Counted from the first letter of the stretch, positions 7,680 through 18,120 are shown. The stretch is 64,000 nt of DNA from Paenibacillus sp. N3.4 (GCF_008017805.1 NZ_VRTT01000027.1:18339-82338), one strand, 5' to 3'. The notes: generated by a model not told the origin, from the letters alone. Program-made: numbers and translations.

Positions 7680-10217
7680 CTAAGAACTGATACGGGTTTG
7701 GTGATATTGTTCAATCGACATAAGGACTTCACGCGGCTTGCTTCCTTCGTAAGGTCCAACTACGCCTTTAGCTTCCATTGAGTCCACTAGTCTAGCCGCA
7801 CGGGTATAACCAACTCTCATACGTCGTTGCAGCAAGGAGACAGAAGCTTGCTTTGCCTCGAGTACAATTTGAACAGCCTGATCGTATAGTTCATCCTCAA
7901 ATTCATTTTGTTGCTCTGGCATTTCTTCAACCTGGGGAACCAATTCTTCTTGGTAAACAGCCTGTTCCTGTGTACGTACGAAGCCTACAACATGTTCTAC
8001 TTCTTGATCAGATAAAAAGGCGCCTTGTATACGTACGGGCTTTGAAGCGCCTACAGGTAAGTAGAGCATATCGCCACGTCCAAAAGCTTTTCCGCTCCAA
8101 CCATATCCAAAATCGTCCGGGAGTCGACTTGGGACGAGACACCAAAGGCTATCCGCGAAGGAATATTAGCCTTAATGACGCCTGTAATAACGTCCACAGA
8201 TGGACGCTGTGTGGCAATAATTAAGTGAATACCCGCTGCACGCGCCATTTGCGCGAGACGACAGATGGAATCTTCAACATCATTGGCTGCGACCATCATC
8301 AAATCTGCTAATTCATCAACGATAATAACATAGTAAGGCAGCGGAGCTGCTGTTCCCGTCTCGGTCAGCATGGCATTATATCCTTCAATATTACGCGTTC
8401 CGCTCTTCGAAAATAACTCGTACCTCTTCTCCATCTCGACTACTATTTTCTTCAGTGCTAAAGAGGCGCGACGCGGATCAGTCACCACAGGAGCCAAAAG
8501 ATGTGGAATTCCGTTATACACATTCAATTCAACCATTTTTGGATCGACCATCAGAAACTTCACTTCATTGGGTTTTGCTTTATACAGAATGCTCGTAATA
8601 ATCCCGTTAATACAAACTGATTTACCAGAACCAGTCGCTCCAGCTACGAGTAAATGAGGCATTCGAGCTAAATTACCCACAATAGGCTGACCGGATATAT
8701 CGCGGCCCAGCACGACCGATAATCTAGCACTGGATTCCTGGAAGGCACTTGTTTCCATCACTTCACGCATGGTCACGACAGAAACCTCCAGATTCGGAAC
8801 CTCAATACCAATCGCTGATTTACCCGGAATCGGCGCTTCCATTCGAATATCCTTGGCAGCCAGAGCCAGCGCAATATCATCCGTTAACGAAACGATTCGG
8901 CTCACCTTAACACCAACGTCGGGCTGTATTTCATACCGAGTAACGGCAGGACCTCTAACAACTTCCAATACTTCGCGCGTACCCCAAAACTTTCCAAGGT
9001 TGCTTCCAGCTTCCTTGCGTTCGCTTTGTAATCCGACATCTCAAAGCCATTTCCCGCAGCAGGCTTGGCCAATAAATCAAGGGATGGTATTTCATAGGGA
9101 CGAGTTATGATCTGAGGAGTATCCTGTTGAAATTCCAGTGTGATGGAGTCTTCAGACACATCTGTCTCTGCAGCTTTGGAAACGGGTTGTGCAATCGGCT
9201 GAGACTGAGCCGCGGGCTGTCTAACCACTTGCTGAGCCTCTTGATAAACCTGTTCTTGAAAATCCCGGATAATCGGTGTAGCGGGTTGATCCAGAGGTTC
9301 CAAATCCGCCACAATTGGTTTTTCGTTAGTTTTATAGACAACTTGCTCATTGTCTTCTTCATCCTCTGAGAGCTGCTCCTCTTCGGATTGGGATTTAGCC
9401 GCTGTCTTTTTAAAGTTTTCTTTGATTGGTTTGAGAAGTTCCATAATAAGAGGTGTTTTCTTTACTCGTTTCACCGGTTGGAAAACTTCTTCGTCAATTC
9501 ATCATCTACGGGTACATAAGAAGCCTTCTTTGCCTTCATGGTACTTCCCCCTGCCGCAGCAGGTTGCGGCTGACGGTCTTCCCTGTCTTGCAGCCATTCC
9601 TTCATTCTTTCCCTAAAATTATGGCTAACATTACTGAATCGTCCGCGAACAATGTTACCCACATCGACATAAGAAATTCCTGTAGCCAGAATAAAGCCCA
9701 TCACAAATAATGCATATTGAATTAATCTTGCACCCAAATAATCGAACAAGAAATACAAGATACTGTACATCAAGGCACCAATCATCCCGCCACCGATTCC
9801 GTGTTCAAGTGAAGCTCTACCTGCCTCATTATTTTGCAGTCCCAGTAACATAGCTTGCCAGGTTGATGAAATGACTTTTCCAGATGCAAATCCGCCCTCA
9901 GGGTAAAGCTGTGCAAATAAGTCAATATGATTCTTGATTAACAATCCAAGAATAAAGAGCAGAATACCTGCTTTCTTAGGTGTAACCAAAGGAGGCCAGG
10001 CTCTTTTTATCATCGCATATAGAGCTACGTATATGAAAATCAGCGGTATCAGTGAATACCAGGTTCCGATGAAAAATCGAAAGAGATAGGTCAGCGAATT
10101 GCCTACATGCCCTTGCTGAGCCAAAGCAATGACAGAGAAAATCAAGATCAAAATACCGTATAACTCGAATAGCAAACTTGTTTTGATAGCCTTTGCTTTT
10201 TTCTTGCGTTTCGCCAC
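7680..10217 (-). CDS. spoIIIE: FtsK/SpoIIIE DNA translocase, interrupted by three frameshifts
   Basis: ATP-driven double-stranded DNA pump that clears chromosomes from the septum; about 846 residues after repair. The N-terminus has about four membrane segments, then a charged, Gln-rich linker. The motor follows with Walker A GATGSGKS and Walker [10 protein letters not shown], and a C-terminal gamma winged helix ([20 protein letters not shown]). Three single-base losses break it: T run at 9482-9485 (restores KKFFQPVKRV), A run at about 8972 ([11 protein letters not shown]) and GG at about 8080 ([12 protein letters not shown]). All lie in conserved or essential stretches, so sequencing error is likely. 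Start GTG 10217 has GGGGGTGA 5-7 bases upstream. It follows tepA-ylzJ as in B. subtilis. Confidence 0.9.
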
Positions 10218-10282
10218 GCTTGTCACCCCCAAGACCACATTATACCATAATTGCCTTGAGGGATGATACAAAAGAACCTAGC

Positions 10283-10522
10283 TTAGATAGGTGAAATCCC
10301 CTCAAAAACCGGACTGTACGATATGATCGTTCCAGGTGTGTAATGAGCATTCAAATAGTCCTGCGGATTACAACTATACAACCGCACAATCCGAGCCTGA
10401 AAACCATTTATCGGTTCAATTTGCATAAAGACTCCCCCTTGCTCAATCTCCATATATCTCGGTTCAAAGGACTCCATGCCCTCGAAAATAACATCCATCG
10501 GGATGACAGAGTAATGGATCAT
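10283..10522 (-). CDS. ylzJ: YlzJ-like small protein
   Basis: Protein of 79 residues, [15 protein letters not shown]..., matching the YlzJ-like family found between tepA and spoIIIE in bacilli. It is soluble, with no signal or membrane segment, and includes a conserved [11 protein letters not shown] core. Its ATG overlaps the tepA stop (ATGA), so translation is coupled. The function is unknown; the fixed position suggests a role connected with TepA or the septal pump. Confidence 0.8.
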   Translation of the reverse strand: MIHYSVIPMDVIFEGMESFEPRYMEIEQGGVFMQIEPINGFQARIVRLYSCNPQDYLNAHYTPGTIISYSPVFEGISPI

Positions 10523-11253
10523 TGCACGATTCCTCCGTTAGAAGTGGCTTTCTTATCCTCTATACGTTGATTCAGTTCTCGAATCGCATCACCAATACCA
10601 CCGACCTGATTAATCAATCCATATTTGACAGCATCCCCGCCAATAACCGTTGTTCCAATATCCCGCGTTAATTCTCCTGTTTTAAACATCAGTTCTTTGA
10701 ACTTATCTTCTGTCACATTGGAATGACGTGTGACGAAACGTACCACTCGCTCCTGCATTTTATCCAGATATTCAAACGTCTGCGGAACCCCGATAATCAA
10801 TCCATTAAGGCGAATCGGATGTATCGTCATCGTTGCCGTTTCAGCAATAATCGAATAGTTTGCTGAGACGGCAATAGGGACACCTATGCTATGTCCACCC
10901 CCAAGCACTAACGTAACCGTTGGTTTGGATAAAGTCGCAATCATTTCAGCAATGGCAAGACCTGCCTCTACATCTCCGCCTACTGTGTTTAAAATGACCA
11001 TAACCCCTTCTATCTTGGGGTTTTGTTCGGCAGCCACTAATTGCGGAATAATGTGTTCATACTTTGTCGTCTTATTCTGCGGAGGAAGAACCATATGCCC
11101 CTCCACTTGTCCAATTATGGTGAGACAGAAAATATTAGATTCGGTTGTTGGCGTAGTGGTTTGACCTAACTGTTGAATATTTTCTAAGACTTGGTTTTTC
11201 TTACCCTCTTCTGTTTCCGGCTCTTGTTGTTTCGGTTCTGTTGGTGCTGCCAA
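10519..11253 (-). CDS. tepA: ClpP-family serine protease TepA
   Basis: ClpP-like protease of 244 residues, related to TepA (translocation-enhancing protein; YmfB), implicated in protein export and SASP degradation in B. subtilis. The ClpP fold begins at about residue 45, after a Glu/Lys/Gln-rich N-terminal tail. The nucleophile serine is in [11 protein letters not shown] and the histidine in TIHPIRLNG, with the usual spacing. An oxyanion-hole GGDVEAG loop precedes them. There is no signal peptide, so it should be cytoplasmic or peripheral. The ATG has an AAGGAGGAATTTC ribosome site. It heads tepA-ylzJ-spoIIIE. Confidence 0.9.
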   Translation of the reverse strand: MAAPTEPKQQEPETEEGKKNQVLENIQQLGQTTTPTTESNIFCLTIIGQVEGHMVLPPQNKTTKYEHIIPQLVAAEQNPKIEGVMVILNTVGGDVEAGLAIAEMIATLSKPTVTLVLGGGHSIGVPIAVSANYSIIAETATMTIHPIRLNGLIIGVPQTFEYLDKMQERVVRFVTRHSNVTEDKFKELMFKTGELTRDIGTTVIGGDAVKYGLINQVGGIGDAIRELNQRIEDKKATSNGGIVQ

Positions 11254-11418
11254 TGAAATTCCTCCTTAGAATCATCTTTCTATAAGAAACTTGCTTAGCA
11301 ATCATGCACATCGTTTTGTATGAACAAAACAAATCGCATGGGCAAGTGCTATTCATTATCTTCCATAGTATGAATAGTCTTGCTTTGTTTCATGCATCGG
11401 CAGCCTCGAAACAACATG

Positions 11419-11452
11419 AAAAAAGCTCCCTCCAATGACGGAAGAGAGCTTT
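11419..11452 (-). terminator. Terminator after RNase J gene
   Basis: Minus-strand stem AAAGCTC...GGGAGCTTT with partly paired inner bases (arms about 11423-11452), followed by six U residues at 11419-11424. It lies about 35 bases past the RNase J stop. The remaining 165 bases up to tepA hold no recognisable gene. Confidence 0.7.
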
Positions 11453-11486
11453 ACTATTTGCATAGGTTCAAGTGACTTGTTCGAGA

Positions 11487-13163
11487 TTAGACCTCCATGA
11501 TGATTGGTAAGATCATCGGTCTTCTTCTGGTTTGTTCATATAAAAATCGTCCAAGAACATCTTTCACGTTTGTTTTTAAAGATGCCCATTCATTTACATT
11601 TTCATTCATTAATTTCGTTAATGTATTCGTTACGATACGATTGGCTTCTTCCAAGAGGCCTTCGGATTCACGTACATAGACGAATCCTCTAGAGATAATA
11701 TCCGGTCCGGATAAAATTTTGCCATCTTGCTTGCTGAGAGTAACTACGACCACAAGAATCCCGTCCTGAGACAGTAACTTACGGTCACGCAACACGATGT
11801 TGCCTACATCCCCAACGCCCAGTCCATCAATCAGAATGTTCCCACTTTGAACTTTTGATCCTTTGCGAGCTACACCATTTTGAATTTCAACTGTGTCACC
11901 AATTTCGCACATAAAAATATCTTCTTTAGCGATGCCGACAGATTCGGCTAAAATGGCGTGTTGACGCAGCATGCGATATTCACCATGAATCGGAATAAAA
12001 TACTTAGGCTTTATAAGATTGAGCATCAATTTCAACTCTTCTTGACTGCCGTGACCAGATACATGAACCCCAGTAACTGAACCTGGACCATAGATCACAT
12101 TAGCGCCAATACGGAAAAGCTCATCTACGGTACGTCCTACATAACGCTCATTCCCCGGAATCGGAGTTGCCGCGATAATAACTGTATCACCAGGTAAAAT
12201 ATCAATTTTACGGTGTGTGGAACGCGCCATCCTTGTAAGTGCGGACATCGGCTCGCCTTGGCTGCCTGTTGAAAGAATAACAACACGATCAGCAGCAAGC
12301 TTATTCACTTCTTCAGGCTCAATCAACATACCATCAGGAATGTGCAAATACCCAAGTTCACTCGCAATCGAGACCACATTAACCATGCTTCGACCGATCA
12401 CCGTTACTTTACGATTCGTTGCTGCTGCAGCATCAAATACTTGTTGAACACGATGAATGTTCGAGGCGAATGTCGCAATGACTACGCGCTGCTTCGCTTT
12501 ACGGAATACTTCCTCGATTTCTACGCCTACGCTTCTCTCAGAACCCGTATAACCCGGCCGTTCTGCATTCGTGCTGTCAGAAAGCAAGGCAAGAACGCCT
12601 TTCTTTCCGATCTCAGCCATACGGTGCAAGTCCGCATATTGATCATTAACAGGTGTTTGATCAAACTTAAAGTCACCTGTATGAACAACGACGCCTTCTG
12701 GTGTATCAAGAGCAACACCCACGGAGTCTGGAATACTGTGATTCGTTTTGAAAAATGTAGCCGTTAAAACGCCTAAAGGAAGAACAGATTCTGAATTAAT
12801 CACGATCCGGTTCGTCGTTCCAAGCAGATTAGCTTCTTTAAGTTTTGCTTCAATAAGTCCCATTGTCAGCTTAGTTGCATAAAGGGGAACATTCAGATGC
12901 TTGAGTACATACGGCAAGCCGCCGATGTGATCCTCATGGCCGTGAGTGATAATAATTCCGCGTACTTTATCCCGATTCTCCGTTAAGTATCCGATATCTG
13001 GAATCACGATATCGATTCCCAGCATGTCCTCCTCTGGAAACTTCAAACCGCTATCAATCACAATAATATCGTTTCCATACTGCACGCAGTACATGTTCTT
13101 TCCGATTTCGCCCACGCCGCCAAGAGCGAAGATCAAAAGTTTATCAATATTTTTTTTGGACAA
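11487..13163 (-). CDS. rnj: Ribonuclease J
   Basis: Metallo-beta-lactamase/beta-CASP ribonuclease of 558 residues. It acts as a 5'-3' exonuclease and endonuclease in RNA decay and rRNA maturation. The catalytic motif HGHEDH (about 74-79) is intact, followed by FKTNHSIPDS, HTGDFKFDQTP and the beta-CASP HVSGHGSQEE histidines; the C-terminal RNase J domain is complete. The locus, between dapA and tepA, is that of B. subtilis rnjB, but J2 there has a degenerate active site while this one looks active, J1-like. Start TTG has a perfect AAGGAGG 7 bases upstream. A sigma-A promoter and its own terminator make it monocistronic. Confidence 0.95.
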   Translation of the reverse strand: MSKKNIDKLLIFALGGVGEIGKNMYCVQYGNDIIVIDSGLKFPEEDMLGIDIVIPDIGYLTENRDKVRGIIITHGHEDHIGGLPYVLKHLNVPLYATKLTMGLIEAKLKEANLLGTTNRIVINSESVLPLGVLTATFFKTNHSIPDSVGVALDTPEGVVVHTGDFKFDQTPVNDQYADLHRMAEIGKKGVLALLSDSTNAERPGYTGSERSVGVEIEEVFRKAKQRVVIATFASNIHRVQQVFDAAAATNRKVTVIGRSMVNVVSIASELGYLHIPDGMLIEPEEVNKLAADRVVILSTGSQGEPMSALTRMARSTHRKIDILPGDTVIIAATPIPGNERYVGRTVDELFRIGANVIYGPGSVTGVHVSGHGSQEELKLMLNLIKPKYFIPIHGEYRMLRQHAILAESVGIAKEDIFMCEIGDTVEIQNGVARKGSKVQSGNILIDGLGVGDVGNIVLRDRKLLSQDGILVVVVTLSKQDGKILSGPDIISRGFVYVRESEGLLEEANRIVTNTLTKLMNENVNEWASLKTNVKDVLGRFLYEQTRRRPMILPIIMEV

Positions 13164-13231
13164 GAATATACCTCCTTCTTAGATTGGACGACGAATTTTA
13201 GATGATTAAACCGAACCAGTCACTTGCAACC

Positions 13232-13261
13232 ATTATACATGAAGAAAAACAGCAAATACAA
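13232..13261 (-). promoter_or_regulatory. Sigma-A promoter for RNase J gene
   Basis: Minus-strand TTGTAT (13256-13261), an 18-base spacer and perfect TATAAT (13232-13237). It is about 70 bases upstream of the TTG start, giving a moderate 5' leader. Confidence 0.65.
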
Positions 13262-13289
13262 GTCGATACATGTTAGCTTTAGTTTTCCC

Positions 13290-13321
13290 AAAAAAAGAAA
13301 ACCGATGCCGGAAGCACCGAT
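13290..13321 (-). terminator. Terminator after dapA
   Basis: Minus-strand 8-bp stem with G-U pairs (gcaccgat at 13314-13321 with accgatgc at 13301-13308), followed by UUUUCUUUUUUU. It lies 14 bases past the dapA stop and ends the dpaA-to-dapA run. Confidence 0.8.
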
Positions 13322-13334
13322 TCATTAGGCGTTA

Positions 13335-14197
13335 TCATTCAAAAAGTGATTGGATGAATTGTCCTTCTTGCTCGGATACGTGAACTAACGGAAGCCTTAC
13401 GCCACCTGTTTGAATACCTTTCAGTCCCAAAGCGTGCTTAATTGGAGCAGGACTCGGTACACGGAAAATACCGGTAAACACAGGATGTAGCTTACGATGC
13501 AGTTCCGCTGCTTGCTGAATATTGCCTTCTAAATAATACTTTATCATAGATTGCATTTCTTTTCCAATCACATGACTTGCAACGCTTACAATTCCATAAC
13601 AACCTACAGCTAAAGCAGGCAACGCACTGCTGTCATCGCCGCTATACACGACGAAACCAGGTGCAGCATCCGTAAGTATACGAGTCAATTGATCGGTATT
13701 GGCACAATCTTTGGTCGCTATAATATTCGAAATATAGGAAAGACGAATCGTCGTCTCTGCATCCAAATTTACACCCGTGCGTCCAGGCACATTGTAAAGC
13801 ATGATGCCGACCTGTACAGCTTCAGCAACTGCTTTATAATGCTGGTACAGTCCTTCTTGTGAAGGACGGTTGTAATATGGCGCTACGATGAGTAAAGCAT
13901 CGACGCAAGCTTTTCAACCGCTTGGGAAAAATGAATCGTATGCGCGGTGTCATTACTGCCGGTTCCTGCAATAATCTTGCAGCGTCCACGGGCATAACGA
14001 ATGGATAATTCGATGAGCTTCAGTTTCTCTTCATCTGTTAAAGTTGGCGACTCTCCCGTCGTCCCACAAATAACGAGACTATCCGACTGCTGCTCATCGA
14101 TCAAATAGTTGATCAATGGTTCTACTTGGTCCCAATTCACTTGCAATTGCTCGTCAAATGGCGTGACCATAGCTGTAATAACTCTTCCGAAATCCAA
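13335..14197 (-). CDS. dapA: 4-hydroxy-tetrahydrodipicolinate synthase, one frameshift
   Basis: Condenses pyruvate with aspartate semialdehyde, the first committed step to diaminopimelate, lysine and dipicolinate. About 287 residues after repair. The pyruvate/substrate loop CGTTGESPTL, the active-site tyrosine in MLYNVPGRTG and the Schiff-base lysine in IIATKDCANT are all present. As read, the frame stops near 13906. One extra base there gives VEKLGVDALLIVAPYYN and restores the barrel. Start TTG at 14197 has AGGAGG 8 bases upstream and gives the DFGRVITAMVTPFD start of B. subtilis DapA; the GTG at 14206 lies inside the ribosome site. Last gene of dpaA-dpaB-asd-dapG-dapA. Confidence 0.9.
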
Positions 14198-14218
14198 CGT
14201 ATACACCTCCTGAATCCT

Positions 14219-15436
14219 TTATTTATATAGATTAAACTTATGATGGAGCGCTCTAACTGCTTTAATCATGTCATTCCCTTGAACCAGTACCCAAATGGTT
14301 GTATTAGAATCCGCTGACTGAAGAATACCAATATCTTCATCGGTCAAGGCTTCAACAATGTGCGCCATGATGCCTGGGACACCATTCATACCGCCTCCGA
14401 TGACAGACACCTTCGCACAACCACTCAAAGCCCTAGGCTCATAGCCCTGGCTTTTTAGCAGTTTAACTGCTCGCTCTGCTTCATAATCGAAAACTGTATA
14501 ACAAACCCCAGAAGGGTTGACATTGATGAAATCAACACTTATTTGATGCTGCGCCATCGTCTTGAATACACGAAGTTGAAGGTCAAAATGCCCTTCAACC
14601 GCAGCGACTTGAATTTGCGTTATGTTAGCAAAATGAGCGATTCCTGTTACGAAACGATCTTTGACAGGATTAATCTCGTATTGGATCGCATCGGAAGCCG
14701 TAACCAGCGTCCCTTCTTCTTTGGAAAAAGTTGATCGTACACGAATCGGTATATTTGCTTGCATCGCAACTTCAACGGCACGTGGATGAATAACCTTGGC
14801 GCCATTATGCGCCATATTGCAAATTTCTGCAAAGCTTACATGAACTAGTGGCTTCGCATCCTCTACAATACGAGGATCTGCTGTTAATATCCCGTTTACA
14901 TCGGTGAAGATATCCACCATTTCAGCCTTAAGTGCTGCACCTAGAGCAGTAGCGGATGTATCGCTGCCACCACGTCCAAGTGTCGTTAATTCTCCCTGGC
15001 TCGTCTTGCCTTGAAAACCAGTTACAATAACAATCTGATCTTGCTCTAACAACTCAATAATTCGACTTGGTTGCATGGCTATAATCTGTGCGTTACCAAA
15101 TACATCGTTCGTAAGCAAGCCAGCTTGCCCACCTGTTAATACGGTAGAACGCATCCCTCTTGCTTGCAACAAACTGCTTAGATGTACAGCAGAAATTAAT
15201 TCTCCGCAGCCCATCAGCATATCAAGCTCCCTCGCGGACAACCCCTCCCCGTTCTTACGAACGAGGTCAAGGAGCGTGTCAGTTGCGTAGGGTTCGCCTT
15301 TTCTTCCCATCGCGGATACAACAACAACTAATTTATAGACATTCGCTAGTGCATCTTGAATATGACCAATGACATGTTCTCTGGCGTGAGCGGTGGAAAG
15401 CGAAGTACCTCCAAATTTCTGTACAAGGATTCGCAT
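14219..15436 (-). CDS. dapG: Aspartate kinase I (DapG)
   Basis: Phosphorylates aspartate, the first step of the aspartate family. It has 405 residues: an N-terminal amino-acid kinase domain (VQKFGGTSL at residues 5-13, FTDVNGILTADPRIV near 180) and two C-terminal ACT domains, including VSVIGGGMNGVPGIMAHI. In B. subtilis DapG is the diaminopimelate-inhibited isozyme for wall and spore precursors; context with asd, dapA and dpaAB supports that assignment over the lysine-sensitive LysC. It starts 50 bases after the asd stop and ends 21 bases before dapA. Confidence 0.92.
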   Translation of the reverse strand: MRILVQKFGGTSLSTAHAREHVIGHIQDALANVYKLVVVVSAMGRKGEPYATDTLLDLVRKNGEGLSARELDMLMGCGELISAVHLSSLLQARGMRSTVLTGGQAGLLTNDVFGNAQIIAMQPSRIIELLEQDQIVIVTGFQGKTSQGELTTLGRGGSDTSATALGAALKAEMVDIFTDVNGILTADPRIVEDAKPLVHVSFAEICNMAHNGAKVIHPRAVEVAMQANIPIRVRSTFSKEEGTLVTASDAIQYEINPVKDRFVTGIAHFANITQIQVAAVEGHFDLQLRVFKTMAQHQISVDFINVNPSGVCYTVFDYEAERAVKLLKSQGYEPRALSGCAKVSVIGGGMNGVPGIMAHIVEALTDEDIGILQSADSNTTIWVLVQGNDMIKAVRALHHKFNLYK

Positions 15437-15486
15437 GTGTTTCCCCCATATTCAATTACACTGTTGACTTCGCAGCCATGCTGATT

Positions 15487-16525
15487 TTATTGTTCTATAG
15501 CAATATATTCAGCAATTTGAACAGCATTCCAAGCAGCGCCTTTTAACAGATTATCAGAAACAATCCACATATTTAACGCTTTAGGATTACTCAAATCGCG
15601 ACGAACACGACCTACGAATGTTTCAAGCTTACCAGCAGCATCAGTGGCAAGAGGGTACAACTGCTCTTCCGGGTTATCAAGAAGAACAATCCCTGGTGCA
15701 TGAGCAAGCAAAGATTTCACTTCTTCAACATCGAAGTCTTCTTTTAACTCGACATAAACCGACTCCGAATGCCCGTAAACGACAGGAATACGTACACAAG
15801 TCGCCGTGACTTCGAGGGATTCATCACCCATGATTTTTTTGGTTTCTAGAATCATTTTCATTTCTTCATTCGTAAACCCATTATCAAGAAATTTATCAAT
15901 CTGCGGAATCGCATTGAAAGCAATTTGGTGTTTAACAGGCAAGGAACCGACAGGCAAAATGTCTGGTTTTACATCGTTACCGTCCAGTACTTCTTTGGAC
16001 TGTCTCAACATTTCATTGATCGCTTTGGCGCCAGCACCAGATACAGCTTGATACGTTGAAACGATGATTCGGGAAATGCCATAACGGTCATACAATGGTT
16101 TAAGCGCAGCAACCATTTGAATGGTCGAGCAATTAGGGTTAGCAATGATGCCTTTATGTTCATTAATTTTCTCAACATTAACTTCTGGTACAACAAGTGG
16201 CGTTTCTGGGTCCATACGATAAGCACTGGTGTTATCAATACAAATTGTGCCCGCTTTAACCGCATGCGGGGCGAGAGCTTTAGTGACATCTCCGCCAGCG
16301 CTAAATAAAGCAATATCGACGCCCTCAAAGCTCTCAGGTGTAGCTTCTTGAACCGTTACTTCTTGACCTTTGAATACCAACTTAACGCCCGCAGAGCGAG
16401 CGGAGGAAAGTAATTTCAGTTCCTTGATGGGGAAATTCCGTTCTTCTAGTAGACGAATAATTTGTTCTCCAACTGCGCCGGTGGCGCCTACAACTGCAAC
16501 ATTAAAAAGTTTCTGGTGCGACCAT
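15487..16525 (-). CDS. asd: Aspartate-semialdehyde dehydrogenase, one frameshift near start
   Basis: Reduces aspartyl phosphate to aspartate semialdehyde with NADPH. About 345 residues after repair, close to the 346 of B. subtilis Asd. NADP motif VAVVGATGAVG is at the N-terminus, the catalytic cysteine in NPNCSTIQMV, and the substrate loop SGAGAKAI follows. The only start codon with a ribosome site (GGGGAGAGG) is the ATG at 16525, which is out of frame with the conserved NVAVVGATG. Shortening the run at 16504-16508 from five to four bases gives MVAPETFNVAVVG and fixes it. This is one of the few apparent insertions in the window. Only 35 bases separate it from dpaB. Confidence 0.9.
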
Positions 16526-16560
16526 GTGCTGTCCTCTCCCCTTCAAGATGTGTATATGAA

Positions 16561-17154
16561 TTAGTATTGAAATCTCTCAATAATCATCGGCTGCAACTGC
16601 TTACCTTCAAGTGCAGCTTCGCAGGCCTCCATAATCAAGTCCATCCGAGCAACCAACGAATTTGGTTTTGCTCCGGGTGCATCCTGACCATAAGGCACAA
16701 AATAAATATTTTTGGTTATTAAAAGCTTGGCGATATTCATCGCATTGAGTCCAAGTCCATCATTGGTCGAAATAGCCAAAACTAGTGGGCGAAGATTTCT
16801 CATTTGAGCTTTTGCCGCCATTAGTACCGGACTTTCCGTCAATGCATTTGCTAGCTTGCTAGTCGTGTTACCTGTACATGGTGCAATAACCATCACATCA
16901 AGCAGTTTGGATGGACCTAATGGTTCCGCATCAACAATCGTAGATATAATCTCATTGCCCGTAATATCTTTCAACTGCTGCTGCCAATCTGCCGACTTGC
17001 CAAAACGTGTGTCTGTCGTTAAGATTGTGTTCGACACAATCGGAATAACGCGTGCACCCGCCTCTACAAATCTCTTAATTTGAGGCATGACTTCTTCCAA
17101 CGTGCAGTGAGAGCCAGTTAATGCATAACCGACCGTTTTCCCTTGCCAATTCAT
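16561..17154 (-). CDS. dpaB: Dipicolinate synthase subunit B (SpoVFB)
   Basis: Flavoprotein-like subunit of dipicolinate synthase, 197 residues. With DpaA it converts the DapA product to dipicolinic acid in the mother cell for spore loading. It shows the GYALTGSHCTLEEV start, VIAPCTGNTTSKLANAL and LVLAISTNDGLGLNA, conserved in the flavoprotein fold of this family. The ATG overlaps the dpaA stop by 4 bases, so the two subunits are coupled. The SigK-like promoter ahead of dpaA fits mother-cell expression. Confidence 0.95.
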   Translation of the reverse strand: MNWQGKTVGYALTGSHCTLEEVMPQIKRFVEAGARVIPIVSNTILTTDTRFGKSADWQQQLKDITGNEIISTIVDAEPLGPSKLLDVMVIAPCTGNTTSKLANALTESPVLMAAKAQMRNLRPLVLAISTNDGLGLNAMNIAKLLITKNIYFVPYGQDAPGAKPNSLVARMDLIMEACEAALEGKQLQPMIIERFQY

Positions 17155-18050
17155 TCCACAACGCTCCTGTCTTTGAAGTCTTCCTCAATCAGCTGACTCA
17201 AAATGTTAGCCATGATGCGACCAGCTGTTTTAGGTGCGACGATGCCAGGTAAACCAGGCGCCAGCATCGCTTTAATGCCTCTTTTCTCGGCAAATCGGAA
17301 GTCCGTTCCACCGGGTTTAGAGGCCAAATCGATGATGAGCGCGCGATGTGGGATATTGGTAATAACTTGCGCTGTGACTATCATAGTCGGAATTGTGTTA
17401 AAAAGCAAGTCAATATTCCCCACTTCCGGGTACAAGTCCTTCGTATAAAAAGGCAGAAAACCCATCTCCCACGCCCGCGCATAATGCTCCGGCTTCCTTA
17501 CGCCAATCTTAACGGTTGCACCTAATCCTTGCAGTGTTTTGGCCATTGTAAAACCTGTACGACCAAATCCGAGAACCATACATACGGAGCCGTGGATCGT
17601 GATATCCGTGTTCTGGATCGCCATCATTAGCGCTCCTTCAGCTGTAGGGATGGAATTGTAAATGGCTACATCATCCCGGTCAAACAATTCCACAACCTCT
17701 ATCCCATGTGCAGAGCAAAGCTTTTTCAGGTAGTTCTTCGCCATTCCTGTATACACTTTGGCATGCTTGGGCAGCGAACTGATATGATCATCCGTCAGTT
17801 TCAACTCTTCGCTGGAAAAGATAGATTCCACTTGTCCTGAATCATCCGTACCTACGGCTGGTAATATAAGTACATCAATGGATTGCAGCAAGGCTGGGTC
17901 CATTTTAGCATTCGTAACTCCGCTAAACTGCCTGCCGAGATTGTCAAAGCCGATCAACGTCACTGTTGCATCAAGTTCGGTAAATTTCTGAATTACTTCA
18001 AGTTGCCGGGCGTCTCCACCCATGAAAGCAACCGAAATCCCAGTAAGCAT
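17151..18050 (-). CDS. dpaA: Dipicolinate synthase subunit A (SpoVFA)
   Basis: Catalytic NAD(P)-dependent subunit of dipicolinate synthase, 299 residues. An N-terminal DpaA domain (MLTGISVAFMGGDARQLEVI) is followed by a Rossmann domain with VLGFGRTGFTMAKTLQGLG at about 154-172 and a PHRALIIDLASKPGGTDF substrate region. It works with DpaB to make the spore-core chelator dipicolinate. It is first in dpaA-dpaB-asd-dapG-dapA, so it shares a transcript with enzymes supplying its own precursor. Confidence 0.95.
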   Translation of the reverse strand: MLTGISVAFMGGDARQLEVIQKFTELDATVTLIGFDNLGRQFSGVTNAKMDPALLQSIDVLILPAVGTDDSGQVESIFSSEELKLTDDHISSLPKHAKVYTGMAKNYLKKLCSAHGIEVVELFDRDDVAIYNSIPTAEGALMMAIQNTDITIHGSVCMVLGFGRTGFTMAKTLQGLGATVKIGVRKPEHYARAWEMGFLPFYTKDLYPEVGNIDLLFNTIPTMIVTAQVITNIPHRALIIDLASKPGGTDFRFAEKRGIKAMLAPGLPGIVAPKTAGRIMANILSQLIEEDFKDRSVVE

Positions 18051-18088
18051 TCTCGCTTACACCCCTTTCTCGGTCCGTTTCGATACGT

Positions 18089-18120
18089 TATAGTATGCGT
18101 ACGCCTAAGGATGGGTGACT
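18089..18120 (-). promoter_or_regulatory. SigK-like promoter for dpaA-dpaB
   Basis: On the minus strand CATACTATA (18089-18097) fits the SigK -10 consensus CATAnnnTA exactly. An upstream GTCACCC (18114-18120), at 15 bases, supplies the AC of the weak SigK -35. It lies 38 bases before the dpaA ATG. The B. subtilis spoVF operon is SigK-dependent, which supports the call. Confidence 0.55.

Noticed and set aside
7680..10217. Reading spoIIIE as four separate small genes or as a pseudogene
   Set aside because: Fragments join cleanly at short homopolymers and together contain every FtsK domain in order with no missing residues.
11253..11486. A small gene or RNA between tepA and the RNase J terminator
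   Set aside because: I found no ORF with a ribosome site and no convincing conserved structure; only the terminator is supported.
16504..16560. A non-canonical start codon for asd
   Set aside because: The ATG with the ribosome site is one base out of frame across a five-base run; an extra base explains it more simply, in line with the other indels.
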